From positions 1-64,000 of the forward strand of contig JAMWET010004996.1 of NCBI GenBank assembly GCA_024036415.1: a DNA stretch of 64,000 nt, given 5' to 3'. Shown here piece by piece: positions 62,344-64,000 of the stretch (the first letter of the stretch is position 1; each line of letters opens with the position of its first letter). The notes below the pieces were generated by a model that was not told the DNA's origin, made no database searches, and was given only the letters and a program-made list of their open reading frames with translations. Source of the stretch: Prochilodus magdalenae (taxonomy: Eukaryota; Chordata; Actinopteri; Characiformes; Prochilodontidae). The position numbers and the translations under genes are program-made.

Positions 62344-64000
62344 GTCTGGAAGAAGTTGTATGATATGCTCATATGAAATTAATTTGTACTTGTGGTATAT
62401 GAAACAACACATATTTAATAAGCGGCTCTCACAAGATGGAATAAAGTGCAAAAACTGTAAAAAAAAAATTTTTTTTAAATGTAGCTTGTGTATTCAGTAT
62501 CAGAGTAAGCAGACGAATGAAAAGCCTGATCTTTCTTAGCTCTCTGAATTCATTCAGGGTAAAAATGATGAGCTGAGATCAATATTCAAAGTACACTAGT
62601 AACAGTATGACTGTACTTTCAGTATGACGTTTCTCACTATGACAAGCCCGCTCCGACATTGGCGATGATTCACGAAGGTGTTAATGGATTTGAGTAATAA
62701 TGAAATGTCTTGTAATATTGTTCAGTTTTAAGAGAAAAGTACACATTTTTCGTTATTTAAATTCTCTTTTTTTGTTGTTTTGGTTTTGTTCCCTTTCAGA
62801 GGCTTAATTTTCCATCAGCTCTGGGCTGAGAGACTCAGTTCAACGTGGGGATGGAAACCATGTACATGTAGACCTGCTGGTTATTTTCAGAGTTGAAAAC
62901 AAGCCCCCGTACGGAACAAAGAGCCCCTGCTTAAGGCGACTGGAAGATACAATCTAGGTCATAGACGTACTGTAGATCAGAGTGCAGATTACGTAAAAGG
63001 TCAATAAAGAGGGCAAACAAGGAAACTTAGAACTGATCTGCTGGACTAAGATTAAGGGGTAAAGTTAGTCACTTATAATAAACAAGGGTTTGCTTTTTAT
63101 TGATTACCAGCTAGTCATAATATTACCAGCTAGGTTTAGGTTCCAGTAGATATTTCAACACATCAGATTTTCCCAAAACTTCTCAAAGCTTTAAGCATTT
63201 GTGAAATGAAGTAAGGTCCTTGTGAACTAACATGACCTAACATTCGTTTCAGTGCCTTATTTTGATAGTGACACCTGTTTGAACAAGTAGAGAGGAAGAG
63301 AAGGTTATGAACGGAATTAGTAACCACCATTGTCTGAACACCTCATTTCTTCCATGGGGGCTCACACAGAAGACTTCCTCACTGTCTCGTCATTTGCATG
63401 GTGGGCACTGTTAGCCAAAACCACAGTAACCCTTTCTATTCATCTAGTAGCACTTGTATTCTCTCTGACTGAACTTCTGTGCCAAGTGTGCTAAGTGTGA
63501 GCATATCATAGCCAACATAAGAACATTTTGAAATTTGTATTTGCCTTTATATGGAAAATATAAGGAATAAATATCAGGCCTTGATTACAGCTTCCATTCC
63601 TTTTTTGGGAGGGTTTGCTTTCAGCTCTTCTGGGGTTCTTCTGTCAAGTGTCCACGTCCAGGTTGGTGTTTCCCCTACAACGACAGAGCACAATGTGGCA
63701 CAATACATAGTTAAACTAACACCTGAAGTAGGGCCGTTTCACAAAAGTGTCACCCCTTGTTCTTACCACAGTTTGGTTTGAAGCACCATCGTTTAAACTA
63801 CTCTGTTTCCAGGAAACCTGCATAAACTTACAATCCTTACTTAATCAATGTATTATTTAGGCAACTTATATTTATTGATATTGCAATCATATACCTTACC
63901 AAGGCCACTACCAATAATAACAATCGAACTTGCAAACATTAAATGCAATTAAAAATCATTGTAATAATAACAATATTAATGATAACATTTATTATCAACA
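62343..64000. other. No gene seen
   Basis: Unique-looking. The section 62600-62960 is compositionally complex and could be conserved non-coding DNA. The 76-codon frame at 63551-63781 has no domain. The window ends in A/T-rich sequence. Confidence 0.45.

Overview
The window looks like non-coding DNA from a ray-finned fish. Evidence: many Tc1/mariner-type DNA transposon relics in fish-typical families, a tRNA-headed SINE sharing its 3' tail with a LINE, solo LTRs, a terminal-inverted-repeat MITE, and abundant (CA)n, (AT)n, (GAAA)n and (TATC)n microsatellites. An otophysan fish (characin or catfish group) is a guess from the repeat mix; nothing fixes the species. I found no convincing host exon, tRNA, rRNA or complete gene. 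Every recognisable protein is a broken transposase or the C-terminal end of a retrotransposon ORF2, so the window is best read as a long intron or an intergenic stretch.

Layout. 0-10 kb: a MITE, Tc1-A relics, a worn LTR and an old Tc1-B element split by later insertions. 10-15 kb: a degenerate CAACCACC-type repeat, the first 54-bp minisatellite array and an internally deleted IS630/Tc1 relic. 15-25 kb: the densest graveyard, with two Tc1-C copies, Tc1-A, Tc1-D, an LTR and two LINE 3' ends in opposite orientation. 25-34 kb: mixed fragments, two solo LTRs with clean 4-bp target duplications, and GC-richer unique stretches that could be regulatory. 34-40 kb: a MITE and an unusual 407-bp copied segment flanked by 88-bp direct repeats. 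40.5-41.8 kb: the second 54-bp array. 42-55 kb: more relics, a degenerate tandem triplication and a palindromic repeat. 55-59 kb: a tRNA-derived SINE, then the third 54-bp array in opposite orientation, itself tandemly duplicated with its flank. 59-64 kb: microsatellites and a LINE tail.

Nothing here works together as an operon or pathway. What ties the window together is repeat history: nested insertions give a relative order, several Tc1-type families have independently lost their central region, and one minisatellite family occurs at three places. The names Tc1-A to Tc1-G and R1 to R4 are local labels. Family matches come from recognising sequence patterns and from comparing copies inside the window; no database was searched. 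Element edges are mostly good to about 10-30 bases.
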